NCBI RefSeq assembly: GCF_002224125.1
Contig: NZ_NCSM01000022.1
Location: forward strand, 1-64,000
Source of the DNA: Streptomyces sp. NBS 14/10
GTDB taxonomy: Bacteria > Actinomycetota > Actinomycetes > Streptomycetales > Streptomycetaceae
Direction: 5' to 3'
DNA length: 64,000 nt
Shown in pieces: positions 17,321 to 26,665 of the stretch. A program made the translations under genes and the position numbers. The notes below the pieces were generated by a model. The model saw nothing but the letters and a program-made list of their open reading frames with translations, was not told where the DNA came from and made no database searches. Every line of letters starts with the position of its first letter. The first letter of the stretch is position 1.

Positions 17321-20199
17321 CGACCGTCCCCCTCATATGTTGTTCCAGGTGCTGTGTCCGACCCGCCGTTCCCAGTGGCCGTCTGGCGCCGGCCGCGCTG
17401 CCATCCCCGTTGGAGCGAGGCCATGGTGGCCCGCGCCTGTTCGGCGTCGCGCTCGGGGTCGGTCTCGGCAGGGTATCGGTCCGCCTCGGTCTGCGGAGCG
17501 GGGTCGTTCTTCAACTGGGGTGCCAAGCTGGCCTGCCGCACCCGTTTGGGCAGACCGGACGCCGACCGCTGGGCCGGCACCGGGCGCTCCGGTCTGGTGC
17601 GCTCCCCGTTCCAGGCCGCCTGCGCCTGCTGCTCGGGGGCGGGGGCTCGGCCCGCGTTCCAGGACGCGGATCCACCCTGGCCGTCGGCCGGGCCCGGGCC
17701 GTCGGAACGGCCCTCCCTCTGGGCCCAGGACGGCTGCGCACCGCTCTGCGTACGGTCCTGCTGTGCACCGCTCTGCGGGCGGGCGTGCCGGCCGCCGGCC
17801 GGGGTGCCCCGCACCGGGCGGCCGTTGTCGGAGACCAGCACCGGCGGGACGCGGCGGGGCAGCGGCGCGGGGTCCTGGTCCCGGCCGCCCGGCGCGCCGT
17901 CCCGCGCCTGCTGGTGCTGCGCCTCGGGCATCCGCTGATGCGGCACGGGCCCGGTGGGCCTGGCGGCCGCGGGCGGCGTCTGCGACAGCCCGCGGGCGCG
18001 GAAGATCGCGCCCACTTCGTCGTCGTCCTCGACGGCGTCCTCGGCACCGGCCTGTGCGAGCGGCGCGACGGACGGCTCGAGTTCGACCGGCCCGTCGACC
18101 ACCGACACCTTGCGGCCCGCCCGGTCGGAGAAGTCGGAGAAGGAGACCGGCGGCTCCTCGTAGGAGACCGGCGGCCCCTCGACGGCCTGCAGCCTGCTGT
18201 CCGGACCCATCCTGACGTCGGAGACGCCGCGCCCGCGGTTCCGGCCGCTCTCGTACGCACCGCTCTCGTAGCTGTCGTCGGCATCCTGGCCGCCCTCGCC
18301 GCTGTCGGTGAGCAGGGCGGAGGGGATGAGCACGATCGCGGTGGTGCCGCCGTACGGGGAGGGCTGGAGCGAGACCCGTACGCCCTGCCGCTGGGCGAGC
18401 CGGCTGACCACGAACAGGCCGAGCCGGTCGGTGTCGGACAGCTCGAACTCCGGGGTCTCGGCGAGCCGCTGGTTCGCCTCCAGCAGCGCGTCGGACGTCA
18501 TGCCCAGGCCCCGGTCGTGGATCTCCAGCGTGAACCCCTTGGCGACCCGCTCGCCGTGCACCTGGACGGCGGTGTGCGGGGGCGAGAAGACGGTGGCGTT
18601 CTCCAGGAGCTCGGCGATGAGGTGGGTGAGGTCGCCGACCGCCGGGCCGTTGACCGCGAGCCGCGGCATGCGCCGGACCTCGATCCGCTCGTAGTCCTCG
18701 ACCTCGGCGACCGCGGCTCGGACGACGTCCATCAGCTGGATCGGCTTGCGCCACTGCCGGGAGGGGGCCGCGCCGGAGAGGATGACCAGGCCCTCGGCGT
18801 GCCGCCGCATACGGGTGGTCATATGGTCCAGGCGGAACAGGTCGGCGAGCTCGTCGGTGTCGTCGGTGCGCCGCTCCATCGCGTCCAGCAGGGTCAGCTG
18901 GCGGTGCAGCAGCACCTGGCTGCGGCGGGCCAGGTTGACGAAGACGTCGGAGACGCCCTGGCGCAGTTCGGCCTGTTTGACGGCCGCCTCGACGGCGGCG
19001 CGCTGCAGGGTGTTGAGGGCCAGGCCGACCTGGCCCATCTCGTCCTGGCCGAACTCGCGGCGGGGCGCCTCGGTCTCCACATCGATCTGCTCGCCGGCGC
19101 CCAGACGGCGCATCACGTTCGGCAGCCGCACGCTGGAGGCGTCCTGGGCGTCCTTGCGCAGCCGGGACAGGTCCCGGATCAGAGTGCGGCCGATCCTGAA
19201 CGACACGAAGATCGAGGCGAGCAGGGCCAGCAGACCCAGGATTCCGGCGGCACCGGCCCTGAGCATGACGTCGTCGGCCACCGGGTCGATGCGCTTCTGG
19301 AGGCGGTCGGTCGCCTCCTTGCCCAGCCGGTCGTAGTCGTTGAGCATCGGCTGAGCGGCGGCCTCCCAGTGCTTCCGGTCCAGGACGCGGAGCGCGTCGG
19401 ACGGCTTGGTGGAGGCCATGAGCTTGCCCTCGGCCAGGCGCAGCGCGGCGGGCGCGGCGTTGTTGCGCCGGTAGTCCGAGAAGATCTTCTGTTCGGAGGC
19501 GGGCAGGATCGGCAGACTGGTCTCGTACAGCAGGTTGCGCTCGGCGATGAGGTCGGAGATCGCGTGCAGATCCTCCGGGACCATCTTGCGCGCCGTCAGC
19601 GCCGAGACATACAGCGCGTCCTCTCGGGAGAGCGCCTCGCGGGCCCGGATGATGGCAACCAGCGCACGGCCCTGCTTGTCCAGGTCCGTATCGGGCACGG
19701 CGTGCAGCGAACTGCGGAAGGTGTAGCAGAGGTCGACGAGTTTGTTGTAATACTCATATGCCGCCGCGCGGTTGGCGCGGTGGTCCTCCACTTTGCGGCG
19801 CAGGCCGTCCAGGCCCTCGGCCGCCTTGAGAATGGCGGCGAGCTGATCCTCCGAATCGGAGTTCATCATCTCGCGCACATCGCCGTCCGCGGCCGCGTCC
19901 CTCAGGACGCCCATGACCTCGTCGGTCTTGCGCTGCAGCGCGTGGAGCACGGGAAGTGCGTCGGCCTGGCGGGGATCGGCCAGGAGGACGAGGGTCTGCC
20001 GGCGCTCCTTCTGAATGGCGTGAACGGCCTCCTCGGCCGGCTGACCGGCCTTGTCGATGATGTCGGAGGCGTCCAGGAGCCGAATCGCCTCACGAGTGGT
20101 GATCACTGTAGCGAAGGCCCAGATTGCCGTCAGCGAGACAAGTGGCACCAGCAACAGCGCCACGATCTTCCGGCGGATCGATTTCCCGCGAAAGCGCAT
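17317..20199 (-). CDS. cvnA: Conservon sensor histidine-kinase-like protein CvnA (nitrate/nitrite-sensing type)
   Basis: This is the 960-residue membrane sensor of the conservon. Visible parts in order: a first membrane segment (about 11-33); a large extracellular helical sensor region of the NIT type; a second membrane segment (about 318-342); HAMP; a helical region with LDHMTTRMRRHAEGL in place of a classical H-box; a HATPase_c domain with LLENATVFSPP and DRGLGM (about 540-660); and a long Pro/Gln/Arg-rich cytoplasmic tail of about 250 residues. The H-box lacks a standard phospho-His context, as is usual for CvnA, and no response regulator is adjacent. Start at 20199 has GGGGAGG upstream. 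Confidence 0.93.
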   Translation of the reverse strand: MRFRGKSIRRKIVALLLVPLVSLTAIWAFATVITTREAIRLLDASDIIDKAGQPAEEAVHAIQKERRQTLVLLADPRQADALPVLHALQRKTDEVMGVLRDAAADGDVREMMNSDSEDQLAAILKAAEGLDGLRRKVEDHRANRAAAYEYYNKLVDLCYTFRSSLHAVPDTDLDKQGRALVAIIRAREALSREDALYVSALTARKMVPEDLHAISDLIAERNLLYETSLPILPASEQKIFSDYRRNNAAPAALRLAEGKLMASTKPSDALRVLDRKHWEAAAQPMLNDYDRLGKEATDRLQKRIDPVADDVMLRAGAAGILGLLALLASIFVSFRIGRTLIRDLSRLRKDAQDASSVRLPNVMRRLGAGEQIDVETEAPRREFGQDEMGQVGLALNTLQRAAVEAAVKQAELRQGVSDVFVNLARRSQVLLHRQLTLLDAMERRTDDTDELADLFRLDHMTTRMRRHAEGLVILSGAAPSRQWRKPIQLMDVVRAAVAEVEDYERIEVRRMPRLAVNGPAVGDLTHLIAELLENATVFSPPHTAVQVHGERVAKGFTLEIHDRGLGMTSDALLEANQRLAETPEFELSDTDRLGLFVVSRLAQRQGVRVSLQPSPYGGTTAIVLIPSALLTDSGEGGQDADDSYESGAYESGRNRGRGVSDVRMGPDSRLQAVEGPPVSYEEPPVSFSDFSDRAGRKVSVVDGPVELEPSVAPLAQAGAEDAVEDDDEVGAIFRARGLSQTPPAAARPTGPVPHQRMPEAQHQQARDGAPGGRDQDPAPLPRRVPPVLVSDNGRPVRGTPAGGRHARPQSGAQQDRTQSGAQPSWAQREGRSDGPGPADGQGGSASWNAGRAPAPEQQAQAAWNGERTRPERPVPAQRSASGLPKRVRQASLAPQLKNDPAPQTEADRYPAETDPERDAEQARATMASLQRGWQRGRRQTATGNGGSDTAPGTTYEGDGR

Positions 20200-20562
20200 G
20201 GCCTCCCCAACGTCAACCCCGTTGTACGGGGGCGGTGTTCGAGTTCCGACAACAAGCGGCGCGAGCCTACTACTGCCCGTTCGACAACTCGAAGGGCTGT
20301 CCGCTTGATGCCGGGGCCGGTCGCCCTGCCGCCATCATGAGTTGTCCGGTGATGGGCTGACTTACCCCCCGGCGCCCAACCCTCTTTTGCCGGCCCCAGC
20401 AGGCTGGAATGAGTCAAGCCTTGGCTGGATTTCCCCCCTCCGGGGGAACCTCCCGCCGCTGTTATTCGTGCACTGAGGGGGCACACTAAGGGGGAATACG
20501 ACCCATGTCCCGCTTTCTGAAACCGCCGGACTTGGGCAGCCGCTGAAAGGTGTAGGGGCTTC
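20200..20562. other. Divergent intergenic region between cvnA and a membrane protein gene
   Basis: There is no gene in these 363 bases. A stem-loop with arms TTCCCCC (20431-20437) and GGGGGAA (20442-20448) is present. G-runs (GAGGGGG, AAGGGGG) follow near 20476-20494. The promoters of both flanking genes should lie here, but no box pair is convincing. Confidence 0.5.
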
Positions 20563-20985
20563 ATGGACGCCATGGACAAGGATCGCGACATCCCGCAGCG
20601 CGCGGTTCGCCCGCTGTGGACAGAGGAGCCGGCCCGAAGGCGCCGGCTCCCCGATCCGGTCCGTACGGCGGCGGTGCGCGCGGTCATCATCGTCGCGGTG
20701 ACCTTGGTGCAGGCGATGATCGCGGTGCTGAGCGCGCTGGCCGACTCGTGGCTGGCCTTCCCCTCGGTGCTGACCACGGTGGGTAGCACGGTTCTGGCCA
20801 CCTGGGGCGTGCTGGACGTATGGGTGACGCGGCAGGTGTGGAACCAGCGTTACGGGGTGGTGTCCCGGCCCAGCAGCACGGCGCGGCAGCTGCGCCGGCA
20901 GCGCCGCCGGGCCCGCAAGGCGGGGCCGGCCGGCGCGGCCCCGCGGGCCGCGGAGCGCGGACCGGCGCGAGGGGCGGCGGCGTGA
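20563..20985 (+). CDS. Small membrane protein of unknown function
   Basis: The 140-residue protein has a charged N-terminus, two hydrophobic segments (about residues 38-60 and 66-90) and an Arg/Ala-rich C-terminal tail (RQLRRQRRRARKAGPAGAA). No family is recognised. It lies between the conservon and the SMC-like operon, divergent from the former and convergent with the latter, so it is not part of either operon. The ATG at 20563 has only a weak AGGGG upstream; an ATG three codons later (20572) is also possible. Confidence 0.7.
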   Translation: MDAMDKDRDIPQRAVRPLWTEEPARRRRLPDPVRTAAVRAVIIVAVTLVQAMIAVLSALADSWLAFPSVLTTVGSTVLATWGVLDVWVTRQVWNQRYGVVSRPSSTARQLRRQRRRARKAGPAGAAPRAAERGPARGAAA

Positions 20986-21135
20986 GGGGCGGCGGCGTGA
21001 CGGGCTGAGGTGGTTGCCGGTGCCCGCGCCGAGCGGGGGGCGTGCGCACCGGCGGCGAGCTCCCCGACGACAGCCGCAGGCCCCGCTGTCTCCGTAGGCC
21101 CCCGGCGCTGCCTCCGTACGCCCCCGCGGCCCCGG

Positions 21136-24100
21136 CTAGTCGGCCGGGGCCTCCGCCGGGTCCGGGGCGTCCGGGCGGCGGTACATGCGGGTCGCCGTGA
21201 TCTGCCCGTGCACCTGGCCGTCCTCCGGGTCCCGCTCGGGCAGCCCCGGCCGCAGATGCTCCTCGACGCTGATGTACTTCAGCCCCGCGCGCAGATCCGC
21301 GTCATTGCGCAACCGGATGACCAGCGGGAACTCGGCCAGCGCCGTCGTGTCGAACAGGCCCGTGGTGTAGAGCAGCTGGACGCCCAGCGCATCCGACACC
21401 GCCCGCTGAAGCTCCAGCAGATACGTCGCGTTGGCGCGCCCGATGGGGTTGTCGAGGAACAGCGTGCCCGCATGGCGGTGCCGGTCCCGGCCCCGGTCGT
21501 TGGAGCGCAGCGCCGCCATCGTGCAGTACAGGGCGATGGCCGCGGTCAGCAGCTGCCCGCCGGAGAAGACATCGCCCATCTGGCCGACCGGCACCCGCTC
21601 GGCGCGCAGCACCGCGTCCGGCTTGAGGATCTCCACGGCCACGCCCCGCGGCAGGAGCGCCGCGTGCACCCCGCGCAGCAGCAGCGACATACCGTCACGG
21701 CGCAGGTCGGAGTTCTTCCGCACGGCGGAGCGGGTCGCCTCGTCGATGACCTCGCCAAGCCGCTCGGCGAGCGTCGCCTGGTCCGGGTCCTCGAAGCGGA
21801 TCCGCAGGAACTCCTGCCCAGACCACTCCCCGAGCCCTTCGGGCAGCCGGGAGAGCCGCTGGGCCGAGCGCAGCGTCGTCAGCGACGACTCGACCAGGCC
21901 GCGCAGCCGGTCCACGATGCTGTCCCGGTTGCGCTCCAGCTGGGCCAGCTCGTCGGTCAGCACCCGCAGCCGGGGCGCGAACGCCTCGGCCCAGGCCGCG
22001 GCGTGCTCCGGCAGGGCGGACGCGGGCAGCTCGCGGATCTGCTGCCGGGCGGGGGTGCGCACCTGCTCGTAACGGTTCGCGTTGGCATGCCGTACGAGCA
22101 CATCGCTCGCCTCCCGGACGGCGGCCTCGGCCGCCGACAGGTCACCCGCGCAGCCGCGCAGCGAGCGGCGGGTCTCGGCGGCCGCCTGCCGGGCCTCCGC
22201 GAGGCTCCCGGCGTACGCCTCGGGCTGCTCGGGTGTTCCGTCGACGGCCGCGTCCTGGTGGTCGCGGAGCAGGTCCCGCAGCAGCGCGGCGGTCTCCTCG
22301 AAGCCGCCCGCCGCGTCCTCGGCGGCGCGGTGGGCGCGCAGCAGCTCGCTGTGGGTGGTGCGGGCGGTCTCCAGCGCGTCCGTACGGGTGCTGAGTTCGG
22401 CGTTCGCCGAGCGCAGCAGCTCCTTGGCCTGCTCGGCGTCCTGCGGGACCATCCCCTCCGGCAGCTCGGTGTGCGCCTCGCCGTCCGCGGGCGCCAGCCG
22501 CTCCGCCTCGCCGCGCAACCGCCCCAGCTGCTCGCTCGCCGCCGACGCGCGCGTCTCCATCATGTGCACCAGCGACTCGGCGCGGGCCGCGGCCGCCTGG
22601 CGGGACGGGCCGTCCGCGCCGTCCGTGCTCTCCAGGAGCTGGGCGGCGCGGGTGCGGACCTTGTTGGTGAGCCGGTCCAGGGTGGCCAGCGCGGCGCTCT
22701 CATCGCTCTCCGCACGGGCCTGTTCGGCGCGCAGATCGGCGCCGACGCCGACCTTCTCGTACACCTGTGAGGCCGCGCGATACGCCTCGCGGAGCGCGGG
22801 CAGCGAGGCGGTGGGCGGCGCGCCGTCCGCCACGTCGTCGGGCGCGCCCGCGATCTCGGCGCGCTCGGCGCGCAGCGCGCGGGCGGTGCGGTGCGCGTCG
22901 TCGGCCGCGCGCTGGGCGGCGCGCCGGTCCTCGTCCGCCGCGCGCGCCCGGTCCACGCACGCGGCGGCCCGCTCCTCGTACTCCGCGGCCTCGTCCGCCA
23001 GTTCGCGCAGCCTGGTCTGCCAGGCGGCGCGCTCCCGCAGCCGGAACGCGAGCCCCGCCAGCGCGTCGGCCGTGCGGCGGGCCCGCTGCGCCGCCTCCTG
23101 CCGCTCATCGCGCACCCGGGCCGCCTCGCCGGCCGCCTCGTCCGCCTCCACCCTCGCCGTACGGGCCTCCGCCAGCTCCCGCTGCGCGGCGTCTGCCGCC
23201 TCGCGAGCCGCCTCGGCCGCCTCCGCCAGCTCCGCGAGCCGCCCGGGCGGGCACCCCGTACGCCACGCCGACAGCCGCGCCGCCAGCGCCCGGTCCCCCG
23301 CCAGCCGGGCCGCGAGCGCCCGGATCTCCTCGTCCCGCGCGGTGGCCCGCGCGCGCAACCCCCGCCGCTCGTCGTCGGCGGCCCGCTCGTCGTGCATCGC
23401 CGGGTTCGGCGGCACCAGGAACACGCCGCTGTCCTGTGCCCCGGGCGGCGGCGTCGGCGCGAGCAGCGCGGCCGCCGTCCCGACGGCCACGGCGGAGCGC
23501 GGCAGCAGCGACGCCGTGCCGAGCACCTCGCGCGCCCGCGCGTGGGTGTCGGGGTCGGTGATGACCACCCCGTCGACCAGCTCCGGCCGTGCGGCCAGCA
23601 CCGCGGCGTGGTCGACGGGGTCCACGGCCTGGGCCAGATACCGCCAGCCGGGCAGCGCGGGGATGCCGTGCTCGCCCAGGTACTCCACCGCGGCCAGCAC
23701 ATCGGGGCTGGGCGGCAGCAGCCCGCCGTCGCCGAGCGCGCCGAGAATCCGCGCGTCGTCGGCCGCGGCCGTACGCAGATCGAACAGCTGCCGCTCAGCG
23801 GAGGCGACGCTCTCGTCGAGCAACTCCCGCAGCGCGTCGGCGCTCCGGTCCAGCTCCTCAGCGCTCAGCGGCCCCTCTTCGCGGGCCCGCTCAGCGGCAC
23901 CACCCGCCGCCTGCCCCGGGCCGGCACCCGCGCCCTGACGCGCGGCACCCTCGCCCCCACCGTCCCGCCGCCCGCCGGCCACGCCCCGGCGGGCGGCGGC
24001 CTTGTCGGCCGAGCCTTCGCCGCCACGGGCCGAGTCCTCGCCTCCGTGGGCCGCGTCCTCCTGCCGCCCCTCGGCTCGCCCGCCCGCGGTGGCGCCCCGG

Positions 24101-26613
24101 TGTGCGGTGGCCCCGGGGGTGCTCCCGCCACCGGCCGTCTCCCCGGCCCCGCGCCCTGCGCCGCCCGTAGCGGCCTCGGTACGGCGGGCCGCGGCGCCCT
24201 CGGCCTCACCGGCCTGGCCGACTTCCGCGCTCTCGGCACCGTGGCCCGCGCCACCAGTTACTCCCCCGGCCTGAAGCGCCGCGCCACCCGGCGCGTCCTC
24301 GGCGCGGCGAGCCGCACCATCTGTCGGGCCTTCAGCCTGCGCCCCAGCATCACCGGTCAGCCGCTCGGGCTCGGCACCCGCACGGTCCGTCGCGCCCCCG
24401 GGCGCATCGGCTGCGCCGCGAGCCGTGGTGCCCGTTGCCGCACTGTCGGCCGGGGCGGCGTCGCCCACTCCGGGATCCCAGCAGTCCTCGGCCTCGTCGG
24501 CGGTCCGGGTGCTGTCGTCGGGGTCGTCGGCCGGCGGGGCGTACGGGGTGTCGGCCGCTTGCGTGTCGGTCTCCGTCTCGTCCACGTGGGCCGAGACACG
24601 GCCGGGCGGGCGGGCGTCAGCGGGCAGCGAGCGGGCGGAGGTAGCGGGCGCGGAGTGCGGCTGGTCCGGTTCGTCGACGCGCATCGTCACCCGCTTCGGC
24701 CGCCCGGCCTCGGCCGCCAGCGGCCGTCCGGCGCGGGGGGCCGGGACGGACGGGGTGGCCAGGGTGGCTCCGGGAAGGCCGAGGAGTTCGACGATGCGCT
24801 GTTCGGCGCCCAGGGACTCCGCCGCGCGACGCTCCGCGTCGTACGCCGCCACCGCCGCGCTGGACGCGTCGGCCGCGCGGGCCGCGGCGAGTTCGGTACG
24901 GGAGTGCTCGGCGGCGGCCTCCTTGGCGGCGTCCGCGGTGCGGCGGGCCGCCTCGCGGGCGGCGTCCCAGGCGGCGACGGCGGTCTTCTCGGCGTCGCTG
25001 GCGGCGAGTGCGGCGCGGGCCGGGTCGGCGTCCGGGGCGGAGTCGTCCAGCCAGCCGGCGCGCACCGCCTCGGCGGTCTCCTGCTCGACCTCCACGAGCC
25101 GCTGCCGCAGGTGCTCGGTCTCGCTGCGGGCGCGCTGGGCGGCGGTGGCGGCGGCCGTGGCGTCGCGGTGGGCGGCCTCTCCCGTCTCCTGGAGCGCGGC
25201 GGAGCGCTCCTCCTCCTCGTTGGCCAGCCGCTCACCGTCCTCGGCCGCCGCGTGCAGGGTCCGTACGAGGTCGGCGGCGGCCTTGGCGCGGGCGGCCAGC
25301 GCGGGGGCGGCGTCCCGCTCGGCCTCGCGGATCGCGGCGGCGACGCGCGCCGAGCGGTCGGCGGCGGCTCGGTGGCGCAGCACCGTCTCGGCGGCCTGCC
25401 ATGCGGAGTGCAGGGTGCGGGCGTCGTTGACCTCGCGCCGCTGCGCTGCCGCGCCCTTCTCCGCGGCGGCGAGCGCCAATGAAGCGTGCCGGTAGGCGAG
25501 TTCCGCGGCGACCAGGGAGCTGCGGCCGCGCGCGCCCTCCGCCTCAGTGACGGCGTGGGCCGCGGTGGCGACCTGCTGGGCGAGCTCGGCGGCGCGCTCG
25601 CGCTCCTCGGCGCCGCGCCCCGACAGCCGCCGGGCGAGCGTACGGGTGCGGCGCTCGGCGCCCGCGTGCACCCCGCGGGCCTGCTCGCGCCGCTCCGCGG
25701 CGTCGGCGATACGGGACAGCAGGTCGAGCGAGCCGGCCGTGAAGTCGCGCTCGGCCGTCAGCTCCGCGCGGCGGCCGAGCTTGTGGGCGAAGCCGTGCAC
25801 GAGGTCGGCGAGCCCGTCCGTATCGCGGGTGTCGGTGACGGCGCGCAGCAGCAGATCGGTGAAGTCGGAGTCGTTCTTGACCGCGAACAGGCCGGCGGCC
25901 TCACCCTCGTCTGCGTTCATCTCCCGCTGGTAGCGGAAGAGTTCGGGGTCGAGTCCGAGCTCGCCGAGGTGTTCGTTCCAGCGCTCGTGGATCTCCACCC
26001 AGGTCACGTCGAGGTGCGGATAGGCCTTGTCCGCCTCGGTGATGGCGTCACGGAAGCCCTTCATGGTGCGGCGGCGGCCGCGGGCCGTGGAGGTGCCCTC
26101 GACGAGGGGACGCACGGCCGCGGACTCGGCGACCGGCAGGGAGTCCAGGCTCAGGCCCGGCCCAGGGCGGAAGGAGTACCACGCCTCGGCGAACTTCCGC
26201 GGGTCGTTGGACACCTGGCGGCCGCGCCATTCGCTGACCTTGCCGACGACGACCGTCTCACCGGTGACCGTGTGCTGCCACTCCAGCGCGACGTGCCCGC
26301 AGTCGTCGGCGAGCAGGAACTTGCGCAGCACGCCGGAGCTGGCGCCGCCCAGCGTGTTGCGGTGGCCGGGCAGCATCACCGAGAAGATCAGCTTGAGCAG
26401 GACGGACTTGCCGCCGCCGTTCTCCAGGAAGAGCACGCCGGCGGGCGCGGGACGCCGCGGCGGGCCGACGGGCTCCTCCTCGAAGAACTCCGCCTGGGTG
26501 GGGGCGGGGCTGGGCACCGGCTCGCCTACTCCGCGCAGGTCCAGCACGGTGTCGGCATAGCGCGCACCGGCCGGCCCGATGGAGTAGAGGCGGACCCGGG
26601 ACAGCTCGTACAT
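21136..26613 (-). CDS. Large SMC-like ATPase (MukB/JetC-type), third gene of a condensin-like operon
   Basis: This 1825-residue protein has SMC architecture. The N-terminal head carries a P-loop (ENGGGKS, 64-70). Long Ala/Arg/Glu coiled coil follows (about 330-620), then an Ala/Gly/Glu-rich low-complexity insert (about 630-910), a globular hinge-like part (about 945-1080), and returning coiled coil. The C-terminal head has signature FSGGQ (1683-1687) and Walker B LFLDNP (1718-1723). The Walker B aspartate is followed by Asn, not the usual catalytic Glu. With the kleisin-like and winged-helix-like genes upstream it matches MukFEB/JetABC layout. It may load on DNA and extrude loops, as MukBEF and Wadjet do. 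The ATG at 26613 has only a weak GAGAG site, 52 bases after the preceding stop. No JetD-like gene follows. Confidence 0.8.
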   Translation of the reverse strand: MYELSRVRLYSIGPAGARYADTVLDLRGVGEPVPSPAPTQAEFFEEEPVGPPRRPAPAGVLFLENGGGKSVLLKLIFSVMLPGHRNTLGGASSGVLRKFLLADDCGHVALEWQHTVTGETVVVGKVSEWRGRQVSNDPRKFAEAWYSFRPGPGLSLDSLPVAESAAVRPLVEGTSTARGRRRTMKGFRDAITEADKAYPHLDVTWVEIHERWNEHLGELGLDPELFRYQREMNADEGEAAGLFAVKNDSDFTDLLLRAVTDTRDTDGLADLVHGFAHKLGRRAELTAERDFTAGSLDLLSRIADAAERREQARGVHAGAERRTRTLARRLSGRGAEERERAAELAQQVATAAHAVTEAEGARGRSSLVAAELAYRHASLALAAAEKGAAAQRREVNDARTLHSAWQAAETVLRHRAAADRSARVAAAIREAERDAAPALAARAKAAADLVRTLHAAAEDGERLANEEEERSAALQETGEAAHRDATAAATAAQRARSETEHLRQRLVEVEQETAEAVRAGWLDDSAPDADPARAALAASDAEKTAVAAWDAAREAARRTADAAKEAAAEHSRTELAAARAADASSAAVAAYDAERRAAESLGAEQRIVELLGLPGATLATPSVPAPRAGRPLAAEAGRPKRVTMRVDEPDQPHSAPATSARSLPADARPPGRVSAHVDETETDTQAADTPYAPPADDPDDSTRTADEAEDCWDPGVGDAAPADSAATGTTARGAADAPGGATDRAGAEPERLTGDAGAQAEGPTDGAARRAEDAPGGAALQAGGVTGGAGHGAESAEVGQAGEAEGAAARRTEAATGGAGRGAGETAGGGSTPGATAHRGATAGGRAEGRQEDAAHGGEDSARGGEGSADKAAARRGVAGGRRDGGGEGAARQGAGAGPGQAAGGAAERAREEGPLSAEELDRSADALRELLDESVASAERQLFDLRTAAADDARILGALGDGGLLPPSPDVLAAVEYLGEHGIPALPGWRYLAQAVDPVDHAAVLAARPELVDGVVITDPDTHARAREVLGTASLLPRSAVAVGTAAALLAPTPPPGAQDSGVFLVPPNPAMHDERAADDERRGLRARATARDEEIRALAARLAGDRALAARLSAWRTGCPPGRLAELAEAAEAAREAADAAQRELAEARTARVEADEAAGEAARVRDERQEAAQRARRTADALAGLAFRLRERAAWQTRLRELADEAAEYEERAAACVDRARAADEDRRAAQRAADDAHRTARALRAERAEIAGAPDDVADGAPPTASLPALREAYRAASQVYEKVGVGADLRAEQARAESDESAALATLDRLTNKVRTRAAQLLESTDGADGPSRQAAAARAESLVHMMETRASAASEQLGRLRGEAERLAPADGEAHTELPEGMVPQDAEQAKELLRSANAELSTRTDALETARTTHSELLRAHRAAEDAAGGFEETAALLRDLLRDHQDAAVDGTPEQPEAYAGSLAEARQAAAETRRSLRGCAGDLSAAEAAVREASDVLVRHANANRYEQVRTPARQQIRELPASALPEHAAAWAEAFAPRLRVLTDELAQLERNRDSIVDRLRGLVESSLTTLRSAQRLSRLPEGLGEWSGQEFLRIRFEDPDQATLAERLGEVIDEATRSAVRKNSDLRRDGMSLLLRGVHAALLPRGVAVEILKPDAVLRAERVPVGQMGDVFSGGQLLTAAIALYCTMAALRSNDRGRDRHRHAGTLFLDNPIGRANATYLLELQRAVSDALGVQLLYTTGLFDTTALAEFPLVIRLRNDADLRAGLKYISVEEHLRPGLPERDPEDGQVHGQITATRMYRRPDAPDPAEAPAD

Positions 26614-26665
26614 GGCGGCGGACTCTCGTTGTCGTGAAGGCGGGGGGTGGAGGAGTGGTGCCCGG

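Noticed and set aside
20200..21135. Possible JetD or other effector gene next to the SMC-like operon
   Set aside because: Only a 140-residue two-TM protein on the opposite strand is present; no topoisomerase VI/Toprim-like motifs were seen.
22891..25482. An 863-codon open frame on the plus strand inside the SMC-like gene
   Set aside because: Antisense shadow of the SMC-like ATPase, which has clear head motifs and coiled coil.
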